The notes: generated by a model not told the origin, from the sequence alone. A DNA stretch of 64,000 nt from Candidatus Omnitrophota bacterium (GCA_013177805.1 JABLXU010000039.1:1-64000); one strand, 5' to 3'; positions 41,404 to 52,261 are shown, counted from the stretch's first letter. Numbers and translations: made by a program.

Positions 41404-43074
41404 TTGAAACGCGCCATCCTCATCTTGATCCTTGGATTGAACGTCTGGTCCGCCGAGGGGATTGAATTCCCCGCAGGCCTCGATTTCGATTCGCTGCGCG
41501 GCATTCCCATTCAAGACAACGGGCGGTATAAACCCCTGGATACCTTCGCCGGGGAATCGTTGCGCGACATCACCGGCCGGTGGAAATTTCAAGGCCATGA
41601 TCCCATTGGGTACCTGCTATCCTTCATGACCAGCGAGGATTGGTACAACGAGAAGATCATCCGCATCGACTACCAACCCCTCAAAGAAGTCATGGGACTC
41701 AATCCGGCCCAGGTCCATTTCTCCTACAACGAACTGGTGGCCAACGATCAATTCCGCAAACTGTTCGACCGGGTCTCGCAAAAACACAGCCGCAATGAAG
41801 ACAATTTCACCCGCCTGGAAAATGAATTCTCCAAGTTATACCACCAACTGACTTTGTTCCAATCCATCCAAACCGGTGAGGCGCTGACCGTCGTCCCGCC
41901 GGCAGGAACCGACGAAGAAGCCGCTTGGCTGTCGATCAACCATCCCCACGGGTATCCGGCTGAAACCCAGGACGCGCTCAAAAAAACGTTTCTCCAAATT
42001 CTCGCCGCGGTCAAGAACCAGGACGCTGCCTTGTTCTCTCAAGCCGGGAGCGAACTCAAAACGCAATTGGCGAATCTCAATCCGGCTCTTTACCCCAATC
42101 GGCAGGTCATCCAATGGGAAATCGGATATAACCAAACCCGGCCGTTTCTGACCTCGTGGATCTACTATCTCACCGCGTTTGTGTTGTTGTTGGTCTCGTT
42201 CTTTTACACGAACCGCTATTTGTACTGGTTCTCGGTGATCATAGGCATCGTGGGATTTGGTTACAATACCTACGGATTGATCGTCCGCAGCCTGATTTCC
42301 GGCCGCCCCCCCGTGTCCAACATGTATGAATCGGTGGTCTTCGTGGGGTGGGGCATCATCCTGTTCGCCATCATTTTCGAACTGATCTACCGCCAGCGCT
42401 GGTTCATCACCACGGCCTGCGCGCTGGGCGTGGGCACGTTGATCATGGCCGATCTGCTGCCCTTCGATCCCGACATCGATCCTCTCGTTCCGGTCCTGCG
42501 CAGCAATTACTGGCTGATCATTCACGTGTTGACGATCACGCTCAGTTACAGCGCGTTCGCCCTGGCGATGGGATTGGCGCACATTAACCTGGGCGTGTAT
42601 TTCTATCTCCCTAACCGGCGCGACCTGCTCAACAACCTCAGCCTCTTCTTGTACCGCGTGCTGCAGGTGGGCGTCGTGCTGCTGGCCGCGGGCACGATTT
42701 TAGGCGGCGTGTGGGCCGCCGAGTCGTGGGGCCGTTTTTGGGGGTGGGATCCCAAAGAGACCTGGGCGTTGATCTCGCTTCTGGGATATATGGCCATTCT
42801 GCATGCCCGCTACACCGATTGGGTCGCCAATTTCGGCACGGCAGTCTGTTCGATCATCGGTTTCTGGCTGATTCTGATGACCTGGTACGGCGTGAATTTC
42901 GTCCTGGGCACCGGGCTGCACAGTTACGGATTTGGTTCGGGCGGCGGATGGTATGTGATCGGCTATTTGGGATTCGAAATTCTGTTCTTGGGCGTTGTCT
43001 CCTGGAAATATATGGCCGCCCAGGCCGCCCTACGCGGCATGGCTGCCACGCAAGCGGTAACGGAAGGCTCATGA
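41404..43074 (+). CDS. ccsA: Cytochrome c biogenesis protein CcsA, probable TTG start
   Basis: Heme-handling WGRFWGWDPKETWALISLL; TTG at 41404 gives a signal-like N-terminus MKRAILILILGLNVWSAEG. Confidence 0.85.
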   Translation: MKRAILILILGLNVWSAEGIEFPAGLDFDSLRGIPIQDNGRYKPLDTFAGESLRDITGRWKFQGHDPIGYLLSFMTSEDWYNEKIIRIDYQPLKEVMGLNPAQVHFSYNELVANDQFRKLFDRVSQKHSRNEDNFTRLENEFSKLYHQLTLFQSIQTGEALTVVPPAGTDEEAAWLSINHPHGYPAETQDALKKTFLQILAAVKNQDAALFSQAGSELKTQLANLNPALYPNRQVIQWEIGYNQTRPFLTSWIYYLTAFVLLLVSFFYTNRYLYWFSVIIGIVGFGYNTYGLIVRSLISGRPPVSNMYESVVFVGWGIILFAIIFELIYRQRWFITTACALGVGTLIMADLLPFDPDIDPLVPVLRSNYWLIIHVLTITLSYSAFALAMGLAHINLGVYFYLPNRRDLLNNLSLFLYRVLQVGVVLLAAGTILGGVWAAESWGRFWGWDPKETWALISLLGYMAILHARYTDWVANFGTAVCSIIGFWLILMTWYGVNFVLGTGLHSYGFGSGGGWYVIGYLGFEILFLGVVSWKYMAAQAALRGMAATQAVTEGS

Positions 43075-43189
43075 TCCGTCCGCGTCATACAATCAATCAT
43101 CTTGATCTCTTTATCTGAACATCCTTCTTATCTGAACAACCTTCGGGAGAATATCCTAGGCCGCTGTTCCCATCCCAGACCATCCTTTT

Positions 43190-43750
43190 TTACCTTGCCT
43201 TGCCTAATGTGAAGCGATCCCGTTCCGTATAAACCGGGCCGGAAGGCTGGAGCACGCTCTCCATCAACGAAAACGATTCCACCCGTAAAGTACCCAGCGC
43301 CAGATCCTGGTACCTCTCTGGATTCTTGAAAAACACCTTCATGTGGCGGTTGCCGCGCCCAATGGTCAGATGCGCCGAGAACGGCTTGCGGTCGAAACCC
43401 ACCTTCGAGTTTTCCAACGCGCCGCGGATCTGCTTCTCCAACTCGCTTAAGGAAGCCGCCCCCTCCCGGCAGCCGATCCACAATACCGACAGGGAACCGC
43501 GCGGCGGAAACTGCCCAACCCCGCCCAACTCGATGACAAACGGCCGCATCCGCTCCCCCACAGGCCGCAGGCACGCTTGCAATTGGGGAACAGATTCCAC
43601 TGGAATGTCACCTAGAAATTTCAACGTCAGGTGGCAATTCTCTGCCCGCGTCCACCGGATGCCCGAGACCGCGGGAGTTAAAATTTTTTGGATTTTTTCG
43701 ATGGAATCCTTCAACGGTTGATCCAAATTCACCGAGATGAACGCCCGCAT
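43190..43750 (-). CDS. thpR: RNA 2',3'-cyclic phosphodiesterase (2H family)
   Basis: Two HxTx motifs: NCHLTLKFLGD and SAHLTIGR. Confidence 0.9.
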   Translation of the reverse strand: MRAFISVNLDQPLKDSIEKIQKILTPAVSGIRWTRAENCHLTLKFLGDIPVESVPQLQACLRPVGERMRPFVIELGGVGQFPPRGSLSVLWIGCREGAASLSELEKQIRGALENSKVGFDRKPFSAHLTIGRGNRHMKVFFKNPERYQDLALGTLRVESFSLMESVLQPSGPVYTERDRFTLGKAR

Positions 43751-43967
43751 GAGAATGATCCTTCTGGATAAAACCCGGTCTTAATTTTTAATATCATCCG
43801 CTTTTTTTATTCTCCCCCGGAGTTCTAGGGTATCCATCCGGGAGAGTATTTCTCTTCCCCATGATCTCCCGTCTTATTGGAAGACCTGAGTCCGCCGATT
43901 CATGTGTTCCTGCTTGACCGGAACAGGTTACTCTTCTTACTATTCCTCCAGCAAAGGAGATTTGTCA

Positions 43968-45884
43968 ATGCAATGGATTCTCTGGCCGGGCGTCCTCGGA
44001 TTGGGGGCCGCGGCGCAATATTTCATCCTGCGTCACCAGATTCTGACCGGCTTACTATTGTACCTTCTCGGCGGCGCCCTGCTTTCTTTCGGGTGCAGGC
44101 GGGAGCGGCTTCCTCAGCCCGGTGACCGTGGCGCGATAAATCCCTCAGACTCGGTCCAAAAGAAAGCCCTTCTCCAACTGATCCTGGTTCTCCTAGGCTT
44201 GGCGGCCGCGGGCATGGCCATGGCCTGGGTGTGGTCTGGCTCGCGGCCTGATTCTGCCCATCCCAGGCATTTGACTTATGCCTTGTTTAGTTGGCTCGTC
44301 TTTCTTTTTTTTGGATTTTTTGCGTTTGGATTGCGTCTATGGAATGACATCCGCCTGGAAACCCGGTGGTCCCTGGCGCCTCTCCTGGCGCTGATGGGTC
44401 TCTCGCTCACGTTGGGCCTTTTCCGCCTCACGGCCGTGCCCTTCACGGTTCATGGGGACGAGGGCATGGTTGGTCTCCACGCCCGCCAAATCCTGGAAGG
44501 CAAAATCGACACGTTTTTTTCCACCTCGTGGTATGCCATTCCCCAGTTTTTCTTCGCGGTGCCCGCGGGAGGACTTTATCTTTTGGGGGACAATCTCCTG
44601 GGTTTGCGCGCGAGCGCGGTCTGCGTGGGGACACTCAGTGTCATCCCCTTCTATTTTCTCGTCCGGGGATGGTGGGGGCCGAAATCCGCGTTATTCGCCA
44701 CGCTGGCGCTCATTACCAATCACTGGTTCATCCATCTCCTGCACTGCGGGGTGAATTACGTGCAGGTTTCGTTTTTCACCACCACCCTGCTGGCGGTTTG
44801 GGCGTACGCCCATCACCACCAGTCCCTGAGCGCGTGTGTGGGCGCGGGCCTCGTAATGGGGTTGGGTTTAATGTCCTACCAGGCCAACCATCTGCTGCCT
44901 TTTTTGTGGATTGTTTCACAAGCGTGGGCCTGTCTGCTGCATCGCCCTCCGGCGCGCTGGCTGGTGGCGTCCACCGGCGTCCCGCTGGGCGTCGCGGCCT
45001 TGGTCTTGGCTCCCTTGCTGGTCCACGATTACACCCGCACGGGCCAGACCGGCATGTTCCAGAACCGCGCGCAGGGCGTAGTGGCCTGGACGCCGGATAA
45101 CCTGCGTCACCTGGATTTGGTCTATCATGCGGACGGCGACACCTCATGGATCTTCCGCCGGCAAATGGAGAGGGCCTTCCTCTCGCCCATCCTCTACTCC
45201 GACACCAGTATGCAATACAATGGTCAGGCTCCGTTTTTGGATCCCGTGATGGCGGTCTTGTTCATGCTCGGCGCGGTAACGGCCGCTTTCCGCTTTTACG
45301 ACATCCGCTGGTCACTCCCGGCGGGATGGATCGTGGGGATTCTGTTGGCGGGTGGCGTGCTGACCGTGGACGCGCCCTTTTTCCCCCGCTTGGCCGGCGC
45401 GGCCGCGCTGTTGTTTTTACCCGTGGCCGGCGTCATGTCCCTCGGACTCAGGGAAGACCGTATCTCCTTGAAATCCATCCCGGTCCTGATTTTAGCCATG
45501 GCTGTGTTGGCGGCGGGGGGAATCAATCTGCGCCATTATTTCGTGACCTACGCGCGGACCATTGATCCCGCCAGCATTCATTATGCCCAAACCGGCCTGG
45601 CCTACGCGGTGAAAGAGCGCGATCCGGCGGAATATGCTTACGTATTTCGCGGACCGCATTTCTCGTTCGGCAGCGGCACCGTCCAGTTCTTGGCCAAGGG
45701 GCATCGGGGCGGGGATATCGACCATCTCCCGGACTCCCTGATCTCCAACCGATTTTATTTCGTTGTGGAGGAATCGCAGTCCAAGTGGCTGCCCACCTTG
45801 AAAGAACGGTTCCCCGGTTATACGATTCGTGAATATAAAAATCCTCAAGGACTACGGCTTTTCACTACATTGACGCCGGATTAA
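43968..45884 (+). CDS. GT39/ArnT-like integral-membrane glycosyltransferase
   Basis: AAAGGAG RBS before ATG 43968; multi-TM; HGDEGMVGLHARQILEGKIDTFF. Confidence 0.7.
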   Translation: MQWILWPGVLGLGAAAQYFILRHQILTGLLLYLLGGALLSFGCRRERLPQPGDRGAINPSDSVQKKALLQLILVLLGLAAAGMAMAWVWSGSRPDSAHPRHLTYALFSWLVFLFFGFFAFGLRLWNDIRLETRWSLAPLLALMGLSLTLGLFRLTAVPFTVHGDEGMVGLHARQILEGKIDTFFSTSWYAIPQFFFAVPAGGLYLLGDNLLGLRASAVCVGTLSVIPFYFLVRGWWGPKSALFATLALITNHWFIHLLHCGVNYVQVSFFTTTLLAVWAYAHHHQSLSACVGAGLVMGLGLMSYQANHLLPFLWIVSQAWACLLHRPPARWLVASTGVPLGVAALVLAPLLVHDYTRTGQTGMFQNRAQGVVAWTPDNLRHLDLVYHADGDTSWIFRRQMERAFLSPILYSDTSMQYNGQAPFLDPVMAVLFMLGAVTAAFRFYDIRWSLPAGWIVGILLAGGVLTVDAPFFPRLAGAAALLFLPVAGVMSLGLREDRISLKSIPVLILAMAVLAAGGINLRHYFVTYARTIDPASIHYAQTGLAYAVKERDPAEYAYVFRGPHFSFGSGTVQFLAKGHRGGDIDHLPDSLISNRFYFVVEESQSKWLPTLKERFPGYTIREYKNPQGLRLFTTLTPD

Positions 45885-45893
45885 CCAACTTCC

Positions 45894-46526
45894 ATGGCAT
45901 CCACGCTGAAAGTTTTCTACCAAAACGCTTTTCATCATTTAAAAACCACCGGCTCCATCGCTCCCAGCTCGCGTTTTTTGGCTCAGGCGATGATCAAGCA
46001 TGTCAAACATCAGGGGAAGCCGCTGTGCATTCTGGAAGCAGGACCGGGCACCGGCCCGTTCACCAAACGCATCGCCGCGCTCATCGACGAGCAGGACCAC
46101 CTGGATCTTTGCGAACTAAACGAGCAATTCGTGGAGTATTTAAAACAAATGATCCAAGAGAATCCCAAGCTCAACCGGCACAAAACACAGATTGAAATTC
46201 ACCACAAGCCGGTCCAGGAACTGACGGGAGAAAACCGGTATGATTACATCATCTCGGGATTGCCGTTCAACAATTTCGAGCCGGAACAAGTGCGGGAGAT
46301 CCTGGATAAATACAAACGGCTGCTCAAACCGGAAGGCACACTCAGTTTTTTTGAATACGCAGGCATCCGCCCCCTCAAACCCTTCCTCACCCACGGCCGG
46401 GAAAAAGCCCGGGTGAAAGCCGTGGACAGCATCCTGCGTGAATTTCTTGGGCAATATGAAAAAGAGCGGATTTGGGTGCCATGGAATTTGCCGCCGTCTA
46501 TTGTTCACATCTGCCGGTTTCAATGA
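45894..46526 (+). CDS. SAM-dependent methyltransferase, phospholipid N-methyltransferase-like
   Basis: GSIAPSSRFLAQAM, ILEAGPGTGPFTKRIAA, YDYIISGLPFNNF. Confidence 0.75.
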   Translation: MASTLKVFYQNAFHHLKTTGSIAPSSRFLAQAMIKHVKHQGKPLCILEAGPGTGPFTKRIAALIDEQDHLDLCELNEQFVEYLKQMIQENPKLNRHKTQIEIHHKPVQELTGENRYDYIISGLPFNNFEPEQVREILDKYKRLLKPEGTLSFFEYAGIRPLKPFLTHGREKARVKAVDSILREFLGQYEKERIWVPWNLPPSIVHICRFQ

Positions 46527-46547
46527 CACGGCGGGTGTTTCCCCGGC

Positions 46548-48584
46548 TTACGAGGGAGGCCAGCCCGACATCCCTTCACTGGGATCAGCCATGGGATTGT
46601 CAATCACCTGCTGTAACACGTTGACCACGTCGGGATCGTACGAGCGTTTCCCCAAGCGGGAGATGATCCGCATGATTTTTTCAGACGCTTCCCGGCTGGG
46701 CCGCCCTTCTCCTCCCCACCGGTGCAATAAAGTCGCGCAGGCATTGGCCACGGCGATGATCCGGGAGCCGAGAGGAATTTGGTTGCCGTGGAGCCCGTCG
46801 GGAAACCCCTCTCCGTTCCAGGCCTCATTCACGTGATACACAATGTCCCCCACTTCCTTGGGCAAGCCCAGGGATTGAACGAAGCGCAGGCTCAATTCCG
46901 CCTTTTTCTGCTGCATTTTGTGGAACGACAGTTCCTTCTGGTCCGCCCCCAAAAGTCCTGAATCATGCAGAAGCGCCGCGTACGTGATATGTTGGTACAA
47001 GGATTCGGGCAGATTCATGGCGCGGGCGATGCGCTGCGCCCACAGGCAGGTTTGCACGGTGATGCCGGGGATCCCGGGATCCTGGGTTTCGATCAGGTTG
47101 GCGATGCTTTTGAGGGCATTGACCGTGATGGTCCGTTCGCCTTCGTGCAAGCGCGCGTTTTTAATGGCCAGCACCGCCTGTTCCGAGAAGGTCATGAGAA
47201 TTTCGCGGTCGCCGGGAGTGAAATCCATTTCTTTGTCGGCCACGGTGATCACCCCTTCGACTTCTTGATCGAACATGGCCACCGCCAGGTAGGAATCCTC
47301 GTAATAGATCTCGCCGCCGCTCCGCCAGGGCGGGGGGGTTTTCTCTTTTGGATGATATAAATACGGATTGTAATGTTCGGCCACCCATCCTGGCAGCCCC
47401 ACCCCCAAGGGCAAGGGCTTCTGCCCCACTTCGTTCTCCTCCAACCCCAGGCAAATCACGGGAATGAGCCGTTGGTTGGGTTGATCGTAATACATGATGG
47501 AGCATTTCCGGACTTTCAACAATTGGCGGGCCAGCTGACCGATCCGGGGCAACAGTTCCTTGGTGGTAATGGCGGGGCTGGTCATGCGGTGCACTACATG
47601 AATCGTGCTGAGGGCCTTGCGGTTTTTTTCGATCCGTTGGAGGGTCAATGCGTTGCCCAGCGCGGCGGCGCCGCTGGTGGCCAGCAGACGGATAAGATCC
47701 ATCTTCGTATCCGAAAACGGCAAAAGCCGGTCCACCAACGAGACGAAGACCCCCACAAGGTCCCTCTCCCGGTAGAAAGGCACCGCCACGCAAACCGTGT
47801 AATCCGGGGGCGTCTGGAAGCCGTGTTCGCGCAACTCTTTTTCCAACCATTGGCGCAGAGGCTCTTCCTTTGCCAGTTCCACGATCCACTCCGTGCCCGG
47901 GGGCACCTGCTCGGTGAATTGGTACCGGGTGACCTCCACGTTACGCAATTTCAAGAGGCTGGAAGGATACTGGCACACCCCGGCCGGATACAATTCCCCA
48001 TCCTGGTTGCACAGCAGAATCAAGCCGCCGGTCAGGCTGAAGGCACTGCACAGTTCGCGCAGGACCCGCTGCAGCAAATCGTCCAAGTTGACCACGGTGA
48101 TGGTTTCCGACCAGACGGTATGGACCAATTCAAGGTCGTCATGATCTTCCAGCGCTCCCGAAATTAACGATAAGTACCCATGCACCACCCGGATCACATG
48201 CGGCAACAAGCCGGATTGCGGCGCGGACACGTGGCACATACCCAGCCCGCCGATAAACCGGTTGCGGTGCCAGCAACCGGCCAAGCCTTGGCCGTACCCT
48301 TCCCCGCACTCCACAAGGCCCGCCGGACCGGAATCCGCGCCGGGCGGGACAATCACATAGCCTTGCTCCTTCACCAATGGCAAGAAGGATTCCGCTCCCG
48401 GCCGGAGCGGGCAAAGCGTATCGTTTCCCCGAAGCGGGAACGGCCCCTGGTTCCAGGCCTCATCCACCATCCACCACCGGGCGCCCGGCAAAAGCGGACT
48501 CATTCCATGATACAAATCGAGAAGATACGGATTCTGAACAATGTCCTTGAAATGGATATGATGCGGAAATTCATATTTATTCAT
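46548..48584 (-). CDS. GAF-domain and HD-GYP-like signalling protein
   Basis: Start at 48584 (MNKYEF); GAF-like segments; ALLHDSGLLG and NGEGFPDGLHGNQIPLGSRIIAVAN. Confidence 0.75.
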   Translation of the reverse strand: MNKYEFPHHIHFKDIVQNPYLLDLYHGMSPLLPGARWWMVDEAWNQGPFPLRGNDTLCPLRPGAESFLPLVKEQGYVIVPPGADSGPAGLVECGEGYGQGLAGCWHRNRFIGGLGMCHVSAPQSGLLPHVIRVVHGYLSLISGALEDHDDLELVHTVWSETITVVNLDDLLQRVLRELCSAFSLTGGLILLCNQDGELYPAGVCQYPSSLLKLRNVEVTRYQFTEQVPPGTEWIVELAKEEPLRQWLEKELREHGFQTPPDYTVCVAVPFYRERDLVGVFVSLVDRLLPFSDTKMDLIRLLATSGAAALGNALTLQRIEKNRKALSTIHVVHRMTSPAITTKELLPRIGQLARQLLKVRKCSIMYYDQPNQRLIPVICLGLEENEVGQKPLPLGVGLPGWVAEHYNPYLYHPKEKTPPPWRSGGEIYYEDSYLAVAMFDQEVEGVITVADKEMDFTPGDREILMTFSEQAVLAIKNARLHEGERTITVNALKSIANLIETQDPGIPGITVQTCLWAQRIARAMNLPESLYQHITYAALLHDSGLLGADQKELSFHKMQQKKAELSLRFVQSLGLPKEVGDIVYHVNEAWNGEGFPDGLHGNQIPLGSRIIAVANACATLLHRWGGEGRPSREASEKIMRIISRLGKRSYDPDVVNVLQQVIDNPMADPSEGMSGWPPS

Positions 48585-51216
48585 GGCTCTCCGCCGGGTT
48601 GATCCGGTCCTGCAGCGCTTGTTGAAGAGCAGATACCATGCCGGGCTCGGTAATTTTCCCACCGGCCGCATCCGCCACATAAAACACGTCGGTGACCCGG
48701 TTGCCCTCCGTGAAGATCCGCGCGAAGTGGATGTTGAAATTCATCGAAGACAACACCGACGATAGATCCACTAACAGTCCTTGCCGGTCCGCGCAGCGGA
48801 CCACGACCACCGTAAACCGGGCGGAACTGTCATTGGATATTTTGACCTGATTTTCAAAACTGCTGCGCCCGATCGCCGGCGCGCCCACCCGCCGCGGCAC
48901 GGGGGGCAATTGGCCGTCCGGAGCCAGAACCCGCTGGATCCGGTCCAGGAGCAGATTCCGGCGGCTGGCCGGGATGACCAGGTTTCCCAACGCGTCCCGG
49001 ATCACGAGATTGTTCACGACGATTCCATCCGACCGGGTATTGAGCCGAGCCTCGAAAATGCTGAAATTCTCCAGCATCACCGCCACGCAAATCCGGTTGA
49101 ACAACCCCACCCGGTCCCGGCATGCCAGTACTATCTCCCAACCACCTGGGTTTTCATAGGGTACAAAACGGGTCACCGGCTGCGTTCCGTCAAACGCTTG
49201 GACCGCTTCCAGGTGTTCCCGGATTTTTTCCGGCGTTTGGTACAACAGATAACTCGGCGGCAAACGGCTCAAATGCTCCTCGATGACCTCCGCGCTGAAA
49301 TACGGCTTCAGCGATTCGGTGATGATCTCTTTCCGGGAAAGCACCTGGATTTGCTGCTGCTCCCGCGCCGGGACCTCGCTGAGGAAAATATCCCGCGAGG
49401 CCAGATACAGCTGCCACAGCAGGTTATTCTTCCATTCGGTCATGGCCTCCGGCGACACCGAGCGCATGTCCACATAAGTCATGAGGTACATCATGTCCAA
49501 ATCGCCCTGTTCCTCAAAGGTGTCGGTGAAATCCGCCGCCACCTGCGGATCGGACAGGTCCCGGTGCTGGGCGGTATGGCTCATGGCCAGATGATGCTGG
49601 ACCAGAAAGATCAGTTTGCCTCGCTTCTCATCGGAAAGCCGCAAACGCCGGGCGATCTCGTCCACCAACCGCGCCCCGGTGAGGGCATGCGGCCCGCTGT
49701 CTTTCCCTTTGCCGATGTCATGAAACAGGACGGCCAGCCGCAGCACATCGCGGTGGGCGCACTCCTGCCAGATAGAGTACCGTTCCGCCGCGTAATGCAT
49801 GGGATCCGCGCGCAGATTTTCCAGGTGATACAGGCACAGCCAGGAATGCTCGTCCACGGTGTAGCGGTGCACCAGGTCGTATCGGACCAGCGACGCGATG
49901 CCCCGCCATTCCGGGATGAGCCGCTCCAACAACCCTGTCTGGCGCATTTCCTGCACCGCCTTGTCGATCGGGACGGGAAGCGCGAAAAATTCCCGCAACA
50001 AGGCCGCGTGATGCTTGTCATGCAAAAAAGCCTGATCCACCAATTCCAGGTTATCCTGAATGGCCACGGCCGTTTCGGGGGCCAGTTGGGCCTGGTGCCG
50101 CGCCGCGAGGATGAAGGTCTGGAGAATCCGCCGGGGATCGTGCTCGTAGAAATGCAGGTCCGGCGGGATGCCGAGGAGGCGTCCGCGCAAGGTGAAGCCA
50201 TCCGGAAGGTTTTTGCGGGGCCGCAGACGCATGGCGCGCCAAAAAGGGCGCGGCGCGCAGGCGGTGATCATCGTCTCGGCAAACTCGCAGATCGTCAGCG
50301 CGTGGCGGTAATAATCCCGCATCATGGTCTCTTCCGCCAACCTCCCGGGCAGATCCTGATAGCCCAAGCGGCGCGAGATGTCCAACTGCAAGGGAAGCGC
50401 GAGCACGTCCTGCTCTTTGCGGGTGAAAAAGTGGAGGTCGTTCCGCAAACGCCACAAAAAGGCCACCGCCTCATCCACCTGGGTCATGGTTTGATGGTCG
50501 ATCAGGTTGCAGCGGCGCAGATGCAGCAGGTTCAGGGTGCGGCCTTGGCAGAGAGAACCGATCCACAATCCGAAATGAAAATCCCTCAATCCGCCGGGGC
50601 TTTCCTTCACATGGGGTTCGGTGATGTTGATGGTCACCCCCTGGCGGGCCAGCCGCTCTTCCCGCTCCTGGGTTTTGACCCGGATGAGCTCCTTGCGGTT
50701 ACGCTGAAGGATACGCCAAAGATCGTGCTTGAATTCCTCGAACAAATGCCAATCACCTGCCAGGAACCGGCTTTCGGCCATGGCGGTTTGGCTGTGATTG
50801 TCGAGATGGGAAATATCCAATGCTTGTTTAAAACTGCGGCACGCATGCCCGACTTTGAATCCCAAGTCGAAAAGGCACCGGAAGACGGATTTGACCAATT
50901 CTTCTTCCTCGCCGCGCAGGGGGGCGTTGTGCAAAAACAAGAGGTCCACATCCGAGAAAGGATGCATCTGCCGCCGGCCGTATCCTCCCTGGGCCAACAA
51001 CAGCATGTGCCGGGGCAATTCGTCCTGCCGCAAGATCCGCAGAAGGCGGTCGAGCAGCAACTGCAAAACAAGATTGTCCGTGATTTCAGTCATCTCACGG
51101 ACGAGAATCCGGGAATCTTCTCCGGCCTCGTGACGGGCTTCAATGGTCCGGAAATCACTTTGATAGTGAGCAAAAATTGGCGCGATTTCCGAAAAAGCGG
51201 GATGGGTCAGGTCCAT
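48577..51216 (-). CDS. glnD: [Protein-PII] uridylyltransferase / uridylyl-removing enzyme
   Basis: GGYGRRQMHPFSDVDLLFL, HD domain LFHDIGKGK, two C-terminal ACT-like domains. Confidence 0.93.
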   Translation of the reverse strand: MDLTHPAFSEIAPIFAHYQSDFRTIEARHEAGEDSRILVREMTEITDNLVLQLLLDRLLRILRQDELPRHMLLLAQGGYGRRQMHPFSDVDLLFLHNAPLRGEEEELVKSVFRCLFDLGFKVGHACRSFKQALDISHLDNHSQTAMAESRFLAGDWHLFEEFKHDLWRILQRNRKELIRVKTQEREERLARQGVTINITEPHVKESPGGLRDFHFGLWIGSLCQGRTLNLLHLRRCNLIDHQTMTQVDEAVAFLWRLRNDLHFFTRKEQDVLALPLQLDISRRLGYQDLPGRLAEETMMRDYYRHALTICEFAETMITACAPRPFWRAMRLRPRKNLPDGFTLRGRLLGIPPDLHFYEHDPRRILQTFILAARHQAQLAPETAVAIQDNLELVDQAFLHDKHHAALLREFFALPVPIDKAVQEMRQTGLLERLIPEWRGIASLVRYDLVHRYTVDEHSWLCLYHLENLRADPMHYAAERYSIWQECAHRDVLRLAVLFHDIGKGKDSGPHALTGARLVDEIARRLRLSDEKRGKLIFLVQHHLAMSHTAQHRDLSDPQVAADFTDTFEEQGDLDMMYLMTYVDMRSVSPEAMTEWKNNLLWQLYLASRDIFLSEVPAREQQQIQVLSRKEIITESLKPYFSAEVIEEHLSRLPPSYLLYQTPEKIREHLEAVQAFDGTQPVTRFVPYENPGGWEIVLACRDRVGLFNRICVAVMLENFSIFEARLNTRSDGIVVNNLVIRDALGNLVIPASRRNLLLDRIQRVLAPDGQLPPVPRRVGAPAIGRSSFENQVKISNDSSARFTVVVVRCADRQGLLVDLSSVLSSMNFNIHFARIFTEGNRVTDVFYVADAAGGKITEPGMVSALQQALQDRINPAESHE

Positions 51217-51341
51217 ATTCGTGGGAACACGCCACCCAGGTGGGATAGTGATCGCCTACATCCTATGAGCCCGGCGGGATTGGGTCAAGACTTTTTCAAG
51301 AGGAGGCAGCACTAAAAAATCAGGGAGGGCCGGGAGCATCC

Positions 51342-51689
51342 TCAGTCTACTACAACTTTGACAAGTTCCAAACCATGGGATTCATCCACCCCTTCTCCGT
51401 AGCCGCACTCCCCGCAAACCGCCAGATGCCCGATCATGTCATCCGCCGAGACCGTTTGCCGGCAGCCGCAGGAAGGGCAAGTCCATTCGACCGTGTATTC
51501 CTCGATGATCAGTTGCGCGCTTGCCAGAGGAGTCCCCGGTGTCAGCATGGCATAAGCCTGGCGCAAGGCTTCCTCTGAAAACGTGCTGCCCCGCCGCAGG
51601 TGAACCAATTTCACCTGATCCACCCCCTGCTCCCGCATCGCGGCCAGGATTTGGTTCACGATCTGCTCGACAATCGAATATTCATGCAT
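51342..51689 (-). CDS. hypA: Hydrogenase maturation nickel metallochaperone
   Basis: MHEYSIVEQIV N-terminus and two CxxC motifs. Confidence 0.93.
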   Translation of the reverse strand: MHEYSIVEQIVNQILAAMREQGVDQVKLVHLRRGSTFSEEALRQAYAMLTPGTPLASAQLIIEEYTVEWTCPSCGCRQTVSADDMIGHLAVCGECGYGEGVDESHGLELVKVVVD

Positions 51690-52164
51690 GAGTCCCGCCC
51701 GCCTTCCATTCCCGCAATTGCCGCTCCACCCGGTCCACCAGCGCGGGGATTGCCTGCCGCACCGCGCCGCTCATCTCGCCGCCAACCGTGTAGGGATCGG
51801 CCACTTCCATGGCGAATATCTTGATTTCCTCTGGGATCGTCAATTCCAATTCCTTCGCCAGAACCAAGATCTCGGGCAAGCCGGCATAGTGCGGCGAAGG
51901 AGCTAGCACCGGCCCCAAGGCGGCGGGATCCAACTCGAGGACAGTCCCCGGCGGGTGTTGACCAGTCCGGATGGCATCCAGGATGATTGCCTGTTTGTAA
52001 TCCATAAGATAATCCAGCAGGGCGATCCCCGAAACCGCGCATTCCACCGCGTCCACGCAATCGCCCCATTGTTCCCGGATCGCGCGCACGGCCAGCACCC
52101 CCGCGGCGTCATCCGCCAGGATGTCGTTGCCCAATCCCAACACCAAGGGTTTCATGGTCACCAT
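51682..52164 (-). CDS. Hydrogenase maturation protease
   Basis: LGLGNDILADDAAGVLAVRAI. Confidence 0.9.
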   Translation of the reverse strand: MVTMKPLVLGLGNDILADDAAGVLAVRAIREQWGDCVDAVECAVSGIALLDYLMDYKQAIILDAIRTGQHPPGTVLELDPAALGPVLAPSPHYAGLPEILVLAKELELTIPEEIKIFAMEVADPYTVGGEMSGAVRQAIPALVDRVERQLREWKAGGTHA

Positions 52165-52241
52165 GGAAGGCCGTAATGAGAAACCTAAAACACGGTCCCC
52201 GCTTTAATGGGATAACATACCCGGAAACGCTCCGGGATATC

Positions 52242-52261
52242 ATCCCCGCGAAAGCGGGGAT
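52242..52261. repeat. Short palindromic element
   Basis: ATCCCCGC-GAAA-GCGGGGAT perfect hairpin. Confidence 0.5.

Noticed and set aside
48781-51315. 844-aa plus-strand ORF opposite glnD
   Set aside because: Antisense frame of a well-supported glnD; composition (Q/H/R/P rich) is typical of shadow ORFs.
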